Shown: positions 36,274 to 45,660, counted from the stretch's first letter. The stretch is 64,000 nt of DNA from Paenibacillus sp. FSL H7-0357 (GCF_000758525.1 NZ_CP009241.1:7359501-7423500), one strand, 5' to 3'. Notes: generated from the letters alone by a model not told the origin. Program-made: numbers and translations.

Positions 36274-36642
36274 ATGATGATTTTGAGTACGATACTCGTA
36301 GCACTGGTTGCGCTTGAGCATGTATATATTTTGGTTTTGGAAATGTTTATGTGGACTACTCCAAGAGCGCAGAAAGCGTTTGGAACCAGCAAGCAGTTTG
36401 CGCAGGATACAAAGTCACTAGCCGCTAACCAAGGACTGTATAATGGCTTCCTGGCCGCTGGTTTATTATGGGGATTGCTTCATCCGAATGAAACGACCGG
36501 ATTTCAGCTTCAACTATTTTTTCTGATCTGTGTCGGTGTGGCAGCGATTTATGGCGGCGTCACTGCCAAGAAGTCGATTTTATGGGTTCAGGGCCTCCCG
36601 GCCTTTCTGGCTATTCTGGCTGTTCTTGTAGCGAATCTGTAG
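36274..36642 (+). CDS. DUF1304 membrane protein
   Basis: The 122 residues form four membrane helices with the family pattern LVALEHVYILVLEMFMW at the start and NQGLYNGFLAAGLLWGL in the middle. Function is unknown; in Bacillales these genes are often near stress regulators. ATG follows GGAGAG. It has its own promoter, a palindromic operator candidate and a terminator, so it is a single-gene unit. Confidence 0.9.
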   Translation: MMILSTILVALVALEHVYILVLEMFMWTTPRAQKAFGTSKQFAQDTKSLAANQGLYNGFLAAGLLWGLLHPNETTGFQLQLFFLICVGVAAIYGGVTAKKSILWVQGLPAFLAILAVLVANL

Positions 36643-36659
36643 GTCAATTTCCCCATAGT

Positions 36660-36687
36660 GAGCCATCCTTTGTGGATGGCTCTTTTT
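36660..36687. terminator. Terminator between DUF1304 and DUF1963 genes
   Basis: GAGCCATCC pairs with GGATGGCTC across a 5-nt loop, followed by TTTTTG on the plus strand. Confidence 0.85.
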
Positions 36688-36707
36688 GTGCCCTCTTCTC
36701 CAGAACA

Positions 36708-37445
36708 TTAACCGGCATCAGACTTAAGCGCACTAAAGTCCAAATTCTTAAGCCGTTCTGTTTCTATAAATATCATCAAATTGTCGCCATCATGCCAACA
36801 CCATTCAAGATCATCATCGGAGGCAATGGTTAACAGAGAGATCCACCCTGCTCCAGGCGATGGATCATATGCCAGTGTACAATGAGAAGGATAACCTAGA
36901 AGGTAGTCTGAGCTTTTATGCAAAGAATCTCGTATTTCCGTGTATATGTCGTTCTCTTCTTCCCCGAAAGGCCAATCCTTCACCTGGTATTCGTCATAAG
37001 GAATATCCATCGCCGGGATAAATTCAATCACAGTGGTCTTGCCATTATCGGAATTGGGCGGCGATATCTCCTCCAGATCTATGGATTCAGGAATATATAT
37101 AGCATGAACATACCCGTCCTCAAAAGCCTCCAGGCAACCCTCACCCTCGGGATCATCCGCTACAAAAAGACTTAGGAGTCCTGTGGATGGCAAGTCTGCT
37201 CCAGTTAATGAGATTTCCGCAAAATTGATTTGGCCCAGGAAACGATATGGATTGCCTTCATATGTAGGCCATTCGCTGCCAACTGGTAAATCAGGCGCTC
37301 CTCCAAAACGGCTACAGCCCAATCGTGGTTCAACATCGTTATTCTTAACTATATCAATTGCTGGTCTCACAACTTGGCGCAGATACTCTTTATGGCGTGC
37401 TATCTCTGACTGTTCTATCGTCTCTAAAAATTGGTTGTTATTCAT
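36708..37445 (-). CDS. DUF1963 (YwqG-like) protein
   Basis: From the ATG at 37445, six nt after AAGGAG, the protein has 245 residues; a longer frame to 37535 lacks a good site. It shows SRFGGAPDLPVGSEWPTYEG, LGQINFAEI, GLLSLFVADD and the C-terminal DGDNLMIFIE of the DUF1963 family. The family is soluble, often involved in toxin/immunity neighbourhoods, but the biochemical role is unknown. Confidence 0.88.
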   Translation of the reverse strand: MNNNQFLETIEQSEIARHKEYLRQVVRPAIDIVKNNDVEPRLGCSRFGGAPDLPVGSEWPTYEGNPYRFLGQINFAEISLTGADLPSTGLLSLFVADDPEGEGCLEAFEDGYVHAIYIPESIDLEEISPPNSDNGKTTVIEFIPAMDIPYDEYQVKDWPFGEEENDIYTEIRDSLHKSSDYLLGYPSHCTLAYDPSPGAGWISLLTIASDDDLEWCWHDGDNLMIFIETERLKNLDFSALKSDAG

Positions 37446-37573
37446 TTGCATCTCCTTCTCCTTGAAAAACTTTACGATTTCAAGCGGCAAGTTTTGTTTA
37501 ATATGTTCTCTGCATAGATTATAAAAAAATCTCATGATACCTTATTTCATATAACGACGGAGGAGGTCATAAC

Positions 37574-38455
37574 ATGAAGATTACGTTAAGAAGGTATAGA
37601 TTACTTTCCGATTTCGAAAGAGTCTCTCAGTTCATGAGATTAAACTTCAAGAAGTATCAGTTGGGTGGTAATGTCCCGCAGCCTTTTTGGGAGTATGCGC
37701 ATACACACCCTTATTTTAATCATTCTCTAACACATCGATTCGGTATTTGGGAGGAGAACGAAGAAGTTGTAGGTGTAGCTTGCTATGAAATGGACGTTGG
37801 CGAATGCTACTTTTCAACCAAAGAAGGATATGATTTTTTAAAACATGAAATGGTTGAATATGCAGAGACAGAGCTGTCTAAGAGATCAGCTGACCAATAC
37901 AGCCTCGATATTAGGGTATACGATTATGAAGAACATCTTATGAAATTACTTGTCCAAAAAGGATATCACAAGGTATACAGTGAGCCAATCCGAGTTTACA
38001 ATTACGTTTCGGGTTTTTCCACGCGCACATTACCCGAGGGATTCACTTTCATAACTTTAGAAAATGAAAATGACCTGCGTAAAATTAACGATGTATTGTG
38101 GCGGGGATTCAACCATGGAGACGAGCCTGACGATGACCTTGATTCCAGATTGCTCATGCAGAGTGGTCCACATTTCAGAAAGGACCTTACCGCAATAATA
38201 AAAGCCCCCAATGGAGAGTACGCCTGTTTTGCCGGAATGTGGGTTGATGGTGTGAACGATTTTGCATATCTTGAACCACTCGCTACAGATCCGCGATATC
38301 GCAGTTTAGGGCTTGCAACTGTAGCAGTAACCGAGCTAATGAAACGCACTGAACAACTGGGGGCTACATATTGTTTCGGAGGTGCCCCCGACTTTTATCC
38401 CAAAATTGGGTTTGAAACCGCCTGCCACCGGGAAATGTGGTCAAAAGCATGGTAA
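37574..38455 (+). CDS. GNAT-family N-acetyltransferase
   Basis: The 293-residue protein ends in a GNAT domain with the acetyl-CoA loop RYRSLGLATVAVTELMKR (about 237-254) and CFGGAPDFYPKIGFE. The first half is a second, degenerate GNAT-like lobe (tandem arrangement). Substrate unknown. ATG follows GGAGGAGG. Base composition from about 36.7 to 40.1 kb is visibly more AT-rich than the neighbourhood. Confidence 0.86.
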   Translation: MKITLRRYRLLSDFERVSQFMRLNFKKYQLGGNVPQPFWEYAHTHPYFNHSLTHRFGIWEENEEVVGVACYEMDVGECYFSTKEGYDFLKHEMVEYAETELSKRSADQYSLDIRVYDYEEHLMKLLVQKGYHKVYSEPIRVYNYVSGFSTRTLPEGFTFITLENENDLRKINDVLWRGFNHGDEPDDDLDSRLLMQSGPHFRKDLTAIIKAPNGEYACFAGMWVDGVNDFAYLEPLATDPRYRSLGLATVAVTELMKRTEQLGATYCFGGAPDFYPKIGFETACHREMWSKAW

Positions 38456-38460
38456 CCAAA

Positions 38461-38511
38461 CGGCAGACAGAAGCGGATATTATCTGACCCTATTCCCGCT
38501 TCTGTCTGCCG
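38461..38511. terminator. Hairpin between convergent genes
   Basis: CGGCAGACAGAAGCGG pairs with CCCGCTTCTGTCTGCCG, a nearly perfect 16-bp stem just after the GNAT gene. No T tail, so termination strength is uncertain. Confidence 0.55.
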
Positions 38512-38529
38512 GAATTAACCGTTAACTTC

Positions 38530-39483
38530 TCATCTAGACTCATCAAGTCCTTTTACTTCTATTACCTTTTTACTAAACTGATACGCTACAGTAACATTTT
38601 CTATAATCGCAGTATCCTGATATGCAAGAGAGCCCTCAAACTCTAAAGTATCATTGTCTTTCCACACTATTTTATCTGCATAGCTATAATTCTCATAATC
38701 TGTGCGAATCCATGTATCTAATTCTTTTTGTGCACCATATTTGACTCTTGCAGATTCTACTAACTCTGGACTTGTCATTCCCTCTTCAATATTAATAATT
38801 TGAACGAATTCACTTTTATTAGAGCATGTCACTATCGCAACTAACTTCTTATTGGGTGAAGGAATAATATCTGTAATATACATAGATGGTGGAGAAAAAC
38901 TTGAATATTCTTTAAGCACATTGTCTTTTATTCTCCAGAGGACATTTTGACTTCCATAATCCGAATAATTATTAAATAACGTAAACAATATACTTCCGTC
39001 TGCCAACTTAAAAATATAAGGGCTCCGGTAACTTTTTGACAGAATATCTATAGCGAAAGCAGCCGAATCGGCGATTTTTTGATTATCATTTTCTAAAAAT
39101 GGCTGGAGTTCCTTTAACGCTTTTTCTCTCAACTTTTGATTATTAAAGCATTCTACTAGCCTATTAATAGCAATATATACATGTTCCTCATTATCACTTT
39201 TTAAAGCGTGCAGAAATTTTTCCGCATCATATTGAGTAACAGGTGCTAACTCCATGTCTTCAGCTCTTAAGTAACGTATATAAGGCTCTGAATTTTGATT
39301 TTTATAATATTCTGTTGCCAATAGAGCTGAAGCGGTTGAACTATACAGGATAAGACAGGCAACCAAAACAACCCACTTTTTAGAAATACTTTTTTTCCTT
39401 TTCTCTGTTCCACTGTGCTCTGCCGCTTCAATTAAGTTTTCATCAATTAATCCAATCTCTCTATATAACTCTTCTCTTTTCAT
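38530..39483 (-). CDS. Membrane protein partnered with an ECF sigma factor (likely anti-sigma)
   Basis: The 317 residues have a cytosolic N-terminus of about 34 residues, one membrane helix (about 35-57) and an extracytoplasmic part. That part contains HEAT-like helices (about 85-170) followed by a beta-rich domain. Its ATG overlaps the stop of the sigma gene (ATGA), the usual arrangement for sigma and anti-sigma pairs. I see no zinc-finger anti-sigma motif, so the binding mode would be different from RsrA-type proteins. Confidence 0.7.
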   Translation of the reverse strand: MKREELYREIGLIDENLIEAAEHSGTEKRKKSISKKWVVLVACLILYSSTASALLATEYYKNQNSEPYIRYLRAEDMELAPVTQYDAEKFLHALKSDNEEHVYIAINRLVECFNNQKLREKALKELQPFLENDNQKIADSAAFAIDILSKSYRSPYIFKLADGSILFTLFNNYSDYGSQNVLWRIKDNVLKEYSSFSPPSMYITDIIPSPNKKLVAIVTCSNKSEFVQIINIEEGMTSPELVESARVKYGAQKELDTWIRTDYENYSYADKIVWKDNDTLEFEGSLAYQDTAIIENVTVAYQFSKKVIEVKGLDESR

Positions 39484-40037
39484 AGATTAACCCCCTCTTT
39501 CTCCAGATGAACTTTAAGTTTATTTCTTAACCTAAATAAAATGGACTTTACTTTACTACCACTCATATTAAATCTCATAGAAAGATCCTTTATTGAATAG
39601 GAGTACCAGTACCTCCCAATAAATAAATTTCTTGCTTGCTCATCTAAGGCATATAAAAATTGATTGATTAAATTGGCTATCTCACCTGCTTCATACTCTG
39701 TTTCTACAGTATCAGGGGAAGCTAAACATTCTTCTAATTCAGTTAAAATAACTTCAAACTCACGATTACGCTTTTTCGCTGTATTATAACCATGTTTATC
39801 AAGCGCAATATTACGTGTGATCCTCCCTAGAAATACAGGGAACTTCCTAGGCATATTAGGGGGTATTGCATTCCATGCTCCTAAGTATGTATCGTTCTCA
39901 CACTCTTCAATATCCGAATAACTGGAAAGTGTGTTTCTTGCAATCACTCTGCAGTATGCCCCATATTTATTCTTAGTCTCTATAATGGCTTGCTGCGAAC
40001 GCTGTAAGTACAGGCGAACTATTCCCTGATCTTCCAT
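39480..40037 (-). CDS. ECF-type RNA polymerase sigma factor
   Basis: From ATG 40037 (GGAG site) the protein has 185 residues. Region 2 contains YCRVIARNTLSSYSDIEECENDTYLGAWNAIPP, and region 4 near the C-terminus YSIKDLSMRFNMSGSKVKSILFRLRNKLKVHLEKEG. It would direct RNA polymerase to a small stress regulon including this operon. The gene is AT-rich relative to neighbours. Its partner overlaps it by 4 nt. A longer frame upstream to 40106 lacks a ribosome site. Confidence 0.9.
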   Translation of the reverse strand: MEDQGIVRLYLQRSQQAIIETKNKYGAYCRVIARNTLSSYSDIEECENDTYLGAWNAIPPNMPRKFPVFLGRITRNIALDKHGYNTAKKRNREFEVILTELEECLASPDTVETEYEAGEIANLINQFLYALDEQARNLFIGRYWYSYSIKDLSMRFNMSGSKVKSILFRLRNKLKVHLEKEGVNL

Positions 40038-40226
40038 CCGGTATTCTCCTTTACAAATCTTATCCCTCTTATCCATATAGTAGAAAGTTCGTAGGATTGG
40101 TTGCACTTTTCTCGACTCTTTCCTATTAATTAGAGCGTGTCCTCAAACTGGAAGAGCTCTGGGGAAGCAGGGTTTAGTATTGAATGAAGATAGGGTCCCT
40201 AAAAGCACACAGCGGATTCGTTCACT

Positions 40227-40403
40227 CGGACTCAGGAGACGCTATCGAGAGTAAAACCCCTGTTTATTCTCTTTTGCGGACCCAGATGCACTTATCTGCT
40301 CTGGATTCTATCTAAAAACGGTCTTCAGGGAGAAATAACTGCGCTGGAGTCCGTTTCCTTACTGTAACAGGCTAAAAGCCCCAAATAGGTGCAACTCGGT
40401 CCG
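40227..40403. repeat. 177-bp nested inverted-repeat element, copy A
   Basis: Four 20-bp arms lie at 40227, 40277, 40334 and 40384. The left arms read like CGGACCCAGATGCACTTAT, the right arms are their reverse complements. Gaps between arms are 30, 37 and 30 nt. A second element with identical spacing is at 55658-55834. It fills most of the 550-bp gap between the sigma operon and the SMI1-like gene; the rest holds no gene I can see. Confidence 0.75.
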
Positions 40404-40593
40404 TTTGTGCTCAGAGCCAGGAATACACTTTCCGGACGCACACGCCCTTGTTCAAAAATGTTTTTTTATTATTCCTTATTCTCGTCCAAACAGCAAGAAA
40501 GGCCCCTCCCTTTCAGGACGACCTTTTCCTTGAGAGATTGAACCAATGTTCTCTTCGCGCCAAGCCTCTCTATTTCGATATGGATTACGATTC

Positions 40594-41928
40594 TCACAAT
40601 TCGTCTTTGTCGAAGTAATCATCTGGCAAATACAGTTCCCGCAAACAACCGATAAATTTCTCTCTGAAATTCGGATTGCTTTTATACTCCGGCCATACCG
40701 CCTTATAGTAAGGCAGCAGCTTCTCATGTGGAATAATGCCCCAGTATAAAATCGAGTTATTCAGAACCTGCCGGCCGCCCCCCATCAACATCTGTTCAAT
40801 GATCTGCCAGCTTCCCTGCTTGTTCTCGCAACTGCGCGCGGCATAGATGGCAGTGGTTTGCATCTTCGGGTCGGCGTGACACAAGAAAGGCGCAAAGTTC
40901 AGGAGAGTAATCGCACCGTAATCTTCCAGGATATACCCTGCATAACGCAACGTTTCCGGGTCGTGAATCCTGTCAAACCTTTGCAAGATCACTGGAATAA
41001 ATTCCGTTAAATCCACAGTTTTACTGGAAGCATGCAGAATCTCTAAAGCTTGCAGAAAACCCTCATGCCTATCCGATTGCAACAGCTCCAGAAGATATTT
41101 CCTACCCGCATCAAAAGAAGTTTTGCAGATTAGCCAAATTGCTGTGGTCCGATTTTTTGGGCTTTGCTCCGCAATATTTTTCAAAAAACCAAGGGTTGGC
41201 TGAGAGGTTTTCTTAAACTTGAACATTCCATCCAGCGCTTTTGCCTGAATTTCTTCGGTTGGAGCGCTCTGATAAATCTGGATCAGCGCATTCTCATCAC
41301 CCGGCATACGACTGCCAAACCACCCGTTATCATAATCCAGAATAATTTCATCCAGCCAACGCTCATACCAGTCCAGAAAGTTGTCTTCATAGACAAAGAA
41401 AAAGGGATGATCGGGATGAAAATCAGAGGTGTACACAATTCTCCCCCTGTGTTTCCCTTCAAGCACGAGATACATATCGTATTCGCAGCCTTGGGTGCCT
41501 ATGCACAACATGCCGCCCAGCACCTTATTACGGGCGTCGTCGTATTCCTCATCGGGGATGTCCTCGTCGTTGGTCAAGGGCTCCGTCAGATGGTTCCATT
41601 CCTCTTTGGTCATCCCGGGATGCAGAACAGCTTCTGCAAGGAGTGCCTGGCGCTCGGTATAGGAAGCTGCCTTTTCGATCGAATAAATTCCATAATAGGG
41701 TCCGGCGCCTCCGTTGCCGACCTTCGTTAAAAACTGCGCGAAAGGCTCAGGAAGTGTGACCTGATTGTGGGCTTGCCAGTCCGCCAGCTCTTTTGCTGTA
41801 AGCTTCCCATTAACCCTGTATTGATGTGAGGATGATCCAAACTCCGAGAAAGCCGTGTCTTTGCGCATGGCTTGATTCAATTTGTTTTTTATTCGATCCA
41901 GTTGCGTTTCTTTCTTCCCAAACCACAT
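40594..41928 (-). CDS. SMI1/KNR4-like protein with C-terminal helical repeats
   Basis: The 444 residues (ATG 41928 with GGAGGG) start with a basic helix, then a SMI1/KNR4 (SUKH) domain (about 35-190: LPEPFAQFLTKVGNGGAGPYYG, FFFVYEDNFLDWYERWLDEII). The rest is HEAT-like repeats. SUKH proteins often give immunity to polymorphic toxins, but no toxin gene is nearby. It appears to be a single-gene unit; a weak GC-rich hairpin follows at 40498-40530. Confidence 0.82.
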   Translation of the reverse strand: MWFGKKETQLDRIKNKLNQAMRKDTAFSEFGSSSHQYRVNGKLTAKELADWQAHNQVTLPEPFAQFLTKVGNGGAGPYYGIYSIEKAASYTERQALLAEAVLHPGMTKEEWNHLTEPLTNDEDIPDEEYDDARNKVLGGMLCIGTQGCEYDMYLVLEGKHRGRIVYTSDFHPDHPFFFVYEDNFLDWYERWLDEIILDYDNGWFGSRMPGDENALIQIYQSAPTEEIQAKALDGMFKFKKTSQPTLGFLKNIAEQSPKNRTTAIWLICKTSFDAGRKYLLELLQSDRHEGFLQALEILHASSKTVDLTEFIPVILQRFDRIHDPETLRYAGYILEDYGAITLLNFAPFLCHADPKMQTTAIYAARSCENKQGSWQIIEQMLMGGGRQVLNNSILYWGIIPHEKLLPYYKAVWPEYKSNPNFREKFIGCLRELYLPDDYFDKDEL

Positions 41929-42239
41929 ATTTGAACCCTCCTGTTGACTATAGCCAGGTTTTCTTTGTTTGCCACAACGATAGTATGTATATAATTTATA
42001 TCCGTAAGGTACAACAGTTCCTGTATGCAAGGCAGTTTTGAAAAGGGCCACCCTTCACAGGATGACCCTTTCTTTTGTAGATCAAGCTTCCGCCTGACGG
42101 GTGCTCATTTAATCACTCATAATTATACGTTTATACGATAAGGGCAACAATCTTTCACTTCAACTTTTACACCGGATAATACCGCTCCTCTCCCAAAATG
42201 GTCCCGATCGCATCATTCTGTCGCCCGCTGCCGTGTTGG

Positions 42240-42386
42240 TTACAGTGCCTCCTCAAGAGGAGCGGGGTAAGCCCACTCTCCAGGGATAAAATTGTACTGT
42301 TCTAACGGATACCAGCCATTACTCTGTAGCACAAATAAAACTCTCAGAAGTCTGTTTAGCACCGTTCCGACCAGAATGTTACCCAC
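42240..42386 (-). CDS. Possible 48-residue small protein
   Basis: A GTG at 42386, four nt after AAAGGAG, opens a 48-codon frame. It has a hydrophobic stretch (VLNRLLRVLFVLQ) and a Trp/Tyr/Pro-rich end (WYPLEQYNFIPGEWAYPAP). It may be a small membrane-associated peptide or the remnant of a longer gene. The 490-bp gap it occupies has no other coding signal. Low confidence because of length alone. Confidence 0.3.
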   Translation of the reverse strand: MGNILVGTVLNRLLRVLFVLQSNGWYPLEQYNFIPGEWAYPAPLEEAL

Positions 42387-42440
42387 CCTGCTCCTTTGGT
42401 CCGCATGATGCTAATACTGGCTCCTGCGAGCTTTTCTTCA

Positions 42441-42476
42441 AAAAACTTGCCCCTACTTGTGATAAGGTTCACCGCG
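42441..42476. repeat. 36-bp direct repeat, copy 1
   Basis: Matches 43502-43537 at 35 of 36 positions (shared core CTTGCCCCTACTTGTGAT). It lies 64 bp after the stop of the AraC-GyrI gene. Confidence 0.85.
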
Positions 42477-42540
42477 CTGTCTGTAACGGCAAGTATCTTT
42501 TATATAATGAAGACCGCCATAATGGCGGCCTAAAATTAAA

Positions 42541-43422
42541 TTACGACTTTCTTCTAACCGGGATCCATACTTCGCAAATCGATTCGGTGTGATCATCATT
42601 TGCCCAATAGTACTTCTCCATACATGGTCCTTCAACTTGTTCAAAATTCGAGGATGGGAACCACTCCGAATAAATTCGTTTCCAGACGTTTAGGATTTCT
42701 AACCCGATCTCCATGTCGTCTGGAATCGATTCTCGACTATCGAACACCGCGTAGCTTTGATTAGGAATCTGAAGGATGTTCAGCCCATCCGGTACTCCTC
42801 TTCCTTCTGGCAACTCGACACCCGTCATATAGCTCTTAGTACCATCCTCGCTGAAATCAAAGTAATATCCGTTTAACAGAGAACCTGCAGGCCTGCCAAC
42901 AGTCTCGTTAATCTGGTCATGCGTGCCATTCTTCCAAATTACCTCTACGAAAGCCGGTATCTCCGTGAAAGGGTCTCTTTTGATGATGACGACCTTGCCG
43001 ATTGCTGTTGAAGCCTTTTCCTCGACAATACGATAGTTCATTTCTGTTTCTCCTTTAATCTGAATTTGAAAGGAGATTCGAGAAAACGCTTTGAGCTTCA
43101 CATTCTTTTTCTTTGCCGCAAGTGGTGTTACGCCATGCATCCGTTGAAATGCTTTGGCAAATGCTTCAGGACTCTCGTAACCATATTTCAGCGCAATATC
43201 AATGACCTTACTATCCGATCCTGCCAGATCTTCCGCCGCAAGCGTGAGCCTTCGGTTACGCATATACTCGGTCACCGTAAAGCCCGTCAAGGCATGGAAT
43301 ATCCGCTGAAAATGGTACTTCGAAGACATCGCGGACCTTGCGATATCGTCGATCTCAATATTCGATTGCAAATTCTCTTCTACGTAATCAATCGCCTGCC
43401 GAAGCAACCGAAGCGTTTCCAC
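42541..43422 (-). CDS. AraC-family regulator with GyrI-like effector domain
   Basis: The 293 residues have an N-terminal AraC DNA-binding domain (about 5-105: FQRIFHALTGFTVTEYMRNRRL and DIALKYGYESPEAFAKAFQRMHGVTP) and a GyrI-like domain (about 128-290) ending EKYYWANDDHTESICEVWIPV. This Rob/BmrR-like pairing senses small hydrophobic compounds and turns on resistance genes. The start is GTG after AAAGGAGAT. It is bracketed by a 36-bp direct repeat. Confidence 0.93.
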   Translation of the reverse strand: METLRLLRQAIDYVEENLQSNIEIDDIARSAMSSKYHFQRIFHALTGFTVTEYMRNRRLTLAAEDLAGSDSKVIDIALKYGYESPEAFAKAFQRMHGVTPLAAKKKNVKLKAFSRISFQIQIKGETEMNYRIVEEKASTAIGKVVIIKRDPFTEIPAFVEVIWKNGTHDQINETVGRPAGSLLNGYYFDFSEDGTKSYMTGVELPEGRGVPDGLNILQIPNQSYAVFDSRESIPDDMEIGLEILNVWKRIYSEWFPSSNFEQVEGPCMEKYYWANDDHTESICEVWIPVRRKS

Positions 43423-43501
43423 TCGCTCTCATCTCCTTTCATTATTCAGTCTAGAAGAACGGCTGAAAGAATTCCTGTTCGAAAGTGCTTCGTTTTGTCT
43501 G

Positions 43502-43537
43502 AAAAACTTGCCCCTACTTGTGATACGGTTCACCGCG
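43502..43537. repeat. 36-bp direct repeat, copy 2
   Basis: Second copy of the 42441-42476 sequence with one mismatch, 14 bp past the stop of the methyltransferase-like gene. Both copies therefore lie directly after a minus-strand gene. Confidence 0.85.
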
Positions 43538-43551
43538 ATTGTGAAACATCC

Positions 43552-44388
43552 TTATCTTTTTTGCAAAAAGATCCACCATTGCCGGTCAAAACCGGGAATA
43601 AAAATCTCTTCGCAACCCTGAATCCCGTTCAGCCAGCGTCTGGTCAGGGGGATGATATTCTCAAACAAATCTAACGGGTAGCCCCAGTCAAGGTCTAATT
43701 GGAACATATAATGATTCATAGCGATAATGCCATCTGTTCGCAAAAAAATCAATAAAGTGTGGATCAAGGTGATAAAAGGCTGCATGGCATGAACTTCGAG
43801 TGTACCTGAGGCAACCTCCTGCTGAAGAAGTTTGATCATGGCCGGCAGAGTTTCCATCCAATCTGTATGTATGGTGTCGATTCCAGCCTGTCCACACAAT
43901 ATCGCCTGGATGATATCATTGACCGCATGCTGAAAAACGATAAGATCCACTGACCCGGAAGGCAGATGGTTTTCGAGATAAGCTGCATCTTCCTCTATGA
44001 CTTTCATATGCAGGGGAAGGCCCCGCGTTTTCTGCAGCAAACTGGTGGTGAGGCTTTTATTCATATTCGCCGTTATGTATGTACTGTTCGGATGGGTTCG
44101 TGCCATGACCTGGGGAACCATATCTGCATCGCCGGAAGCCACCTCCAATAATGTCAGTTCATCTCCCAACTGCAGTGCTTCAAAAACCTCCGCCCAACGC
44201 GCTCTGAAGTAGACTTCATTTACAACGGTAAATTGGGCAATCGGACTTTCCAGCAACAGTTTAAGCTGGTGTTCAACCTCGTTTTGCGGGAGGGAGAGAT
44301 ATTGCTTCAGCTCTTGCTCACTCAAAAAACGTTGTGCCCGCTCATTTATTAATGGGTAGCATTTGTCTACATCATCTAATGGAATCAT
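43552..44388 (-). CDS. SAM-dependent methyltransferase-like protein
   Basis: The 278 residues include a Rossmann motif I (LTLLEVASGDADMVPQVM, about 77-94) and a motif IV-like DLIVFQHAVNDII (about 138-150), both typical of class I methyltransferases. The C-terminus is Trp-rich (WIFLQKR). Substrate unknown. It lies about 130 nt before the AraC-GyrI gene on the same strand with no clear shared signal. ATG follows GGGGAAG. Confidence 0.7.
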   Translation of the reverse strand: MIPLDDVDKCYPLINERAQRFLSEQELKQYLSLPQNEVEHQLKLLLESPIAQFTVVNEVYFRARWAEVFEALQLGDELTLLEVASGDADMVPQVMARTHPNSTYITANMNKSLTTSLLQKTRGLPLHMKVIEEDAAYLENHLPSGSVDLIVFQHAVNDIIQAILCGQAGIDTIHTDWMETLPAMIKLLQQEVASGTLEVHAMQPFITLIHTLLIFLRTDGIIAMNHYMFQLDLDWGYPLDLFENIIPLTRRWLNGIQGCEEIFIPGFDRQWWIFLQKR

Positions 44389-44601
44389 TTAAGCTTCCCC
44401 TTCCTGGCTATAACTATATTTGCTACTATTATATTTATTAATGGATTTTCCAACAATCGGAATTATCAAAGATATATAGGTTAAAATAAAGTTTTTTGGG
44501 AATCCATAGTTACTTCAATTATAGAATCGGCTTTCATGTACCTTATCTAGCTAAATATATACAAATCAATGTAGCAAAGGAGCGGCAGAAGCGCAGGCTC
44601 G

Positions 44602-45531
44602 TTACACGCCGCCGACCACCACAATAAGCACCGGCAGCACCAGGAAAGAAGCTAGCGTTGTCCATACAATGCAGCGGGATACCAGGGAGGGAGAACTGCT
44701 GAACCGTTCGGCCAGCACGACGGAATTGACGGCGACAGGCATGGACGCCAGAATGAGCAGCACCGAAAATAAGGTGCCGGTAATATTCAGCAGGAGCAAA
44801 ACGAGTGCGGCAAGCAGCGGAGCCAGCAGAAGGCGGACCGTGATCCCGGTCCAGAAGGCAAGCTGCACATTGCGCTCTGTCTGGGCCGCTTTGACCTTGA
44901 CCATCTGCGCACCTAGAATCGCGAGCACCACGGGCGAATATGCCCCGGCCACCATTGCGACTCCGGATGCTAGTTCATCCGGCATATGCAGGCCGAGCGC
45001 CCGCAGCATCAAGGCCAGAATTGCCGCATAGATGGCCGGCAGCGAGAACACCGATTTAACGGCGCTGCGCACTGAGAACTGTGATCTCGCAGCGAAATAA
45101 ACGCCTATGGTATTGACGATTACCATCTGGCCAATGACATAGACCGATGCTTTATCGAGGCCAAGCTGGCCGAAGGCCAGCAGCACCAGCGGAAGCCCGT
45201 AATTGACGCTGTTCGTAAACGTGGAGACCAGTGTTAGTCCGGCGGCTTCCGCTGGAGCCAGCTTCAGTATTCGCCCGAGCACATTGGCCAGGCCCCATAA
45301 GAGAAACAGATTCAGCAAGGAGAACGACAGTGTCTTATAGACGTCGTCGAAGGAAATTTCTGCAGTAGCCAGCGTATCGAGAATGATCGCCGGACTCAAA
45401 AAGTACAAATAGAGCGTCAACAGCGGTTTCGTATCGAGGTTCTTGAACCGGCCCAGCAGCGCTCCGGCGATGACCGGAATGGACAGCGGCACTATGACCT
45501 TAAATAACGTCGACAACACACTCTCAATCAC
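44602..45531 (-). CDS. AEC-family permease
   Basis: The 309 residues form about ten membrane helices in two halves. The first half has IPVIAGALLGRF and LYFLSPAIILDTL; the second half repeats the fold (LPAIYAAILALML). This matches auxin efflux carrier-type transporters, which in bacteria often move malate or other organic acids. Starts with GTG at 45531 after AGAGGAG. No neighbour explains the substrate. Confidence 0.88.
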   Translation of the reverse strand: MIESVLSTLFKVIVPLSIPVIAGALLGRFKNLDTKPLLTLYLYFLSPAIILDTLATAEISFDDVYKTLSFSLLNLFLLWGLANVLGRILKLAPAEAAGLTLVSTFTNSVNYGLPLVLLAFGQLGLDKASVYVIGQMVIVNTIGVYFAARSQFSVRSAVKSVFSLPAIYAAILALMLRALGLHMPDELASGVAMVAGAYSPVVLAILGAQMVKVKAAQTERNVQLAFWTGITVRLLLAPLLAALVLLLLNITGTLFSVLLILASMPVAVNSVVLAERFSSSPSLVSRCIVWTTLASFLVLPVLIVVVGGV

Positions 45532-45640
45532 GGGCCAGGACTCCTCTGTTCTATAGTTACTCCCTACTATACCTGCTGAAGCAAGGCCCGTCTAAGATAT
45601 GGAAACAATATGCTTAATAGAAACTGCCTATGGCTGCACA

Positions 45641-45660
45641 TAACTTCCCAAAAGATAGTA
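45641..45660. promoter_or_regulatory. HxlR-type site upstream of the second hxlR gene
   Basis: TAACTTCCCAAAAGATAGT resembles the two sites before the downstream SDR gene (shared ACTTCCCAAAAG). It lies 51 bp before the regulator start, suiting autoregulation. Confidence 0.45.

Noticed and set aside
40594..41928. SMI1/KNR4-like protein as an immunity gene of a toxin island
   Set aside because: No toxin, secretion or second immunity gene lies beside it.
42441..43537. The two 36-bp repeats as a CRISPR array or IS ends
   Set aside because: Only two copies 1.06 kb apart in direct orientation with a regulator gene between; no spacers of regular size, no cas genes, no transposase and no inverted ends.
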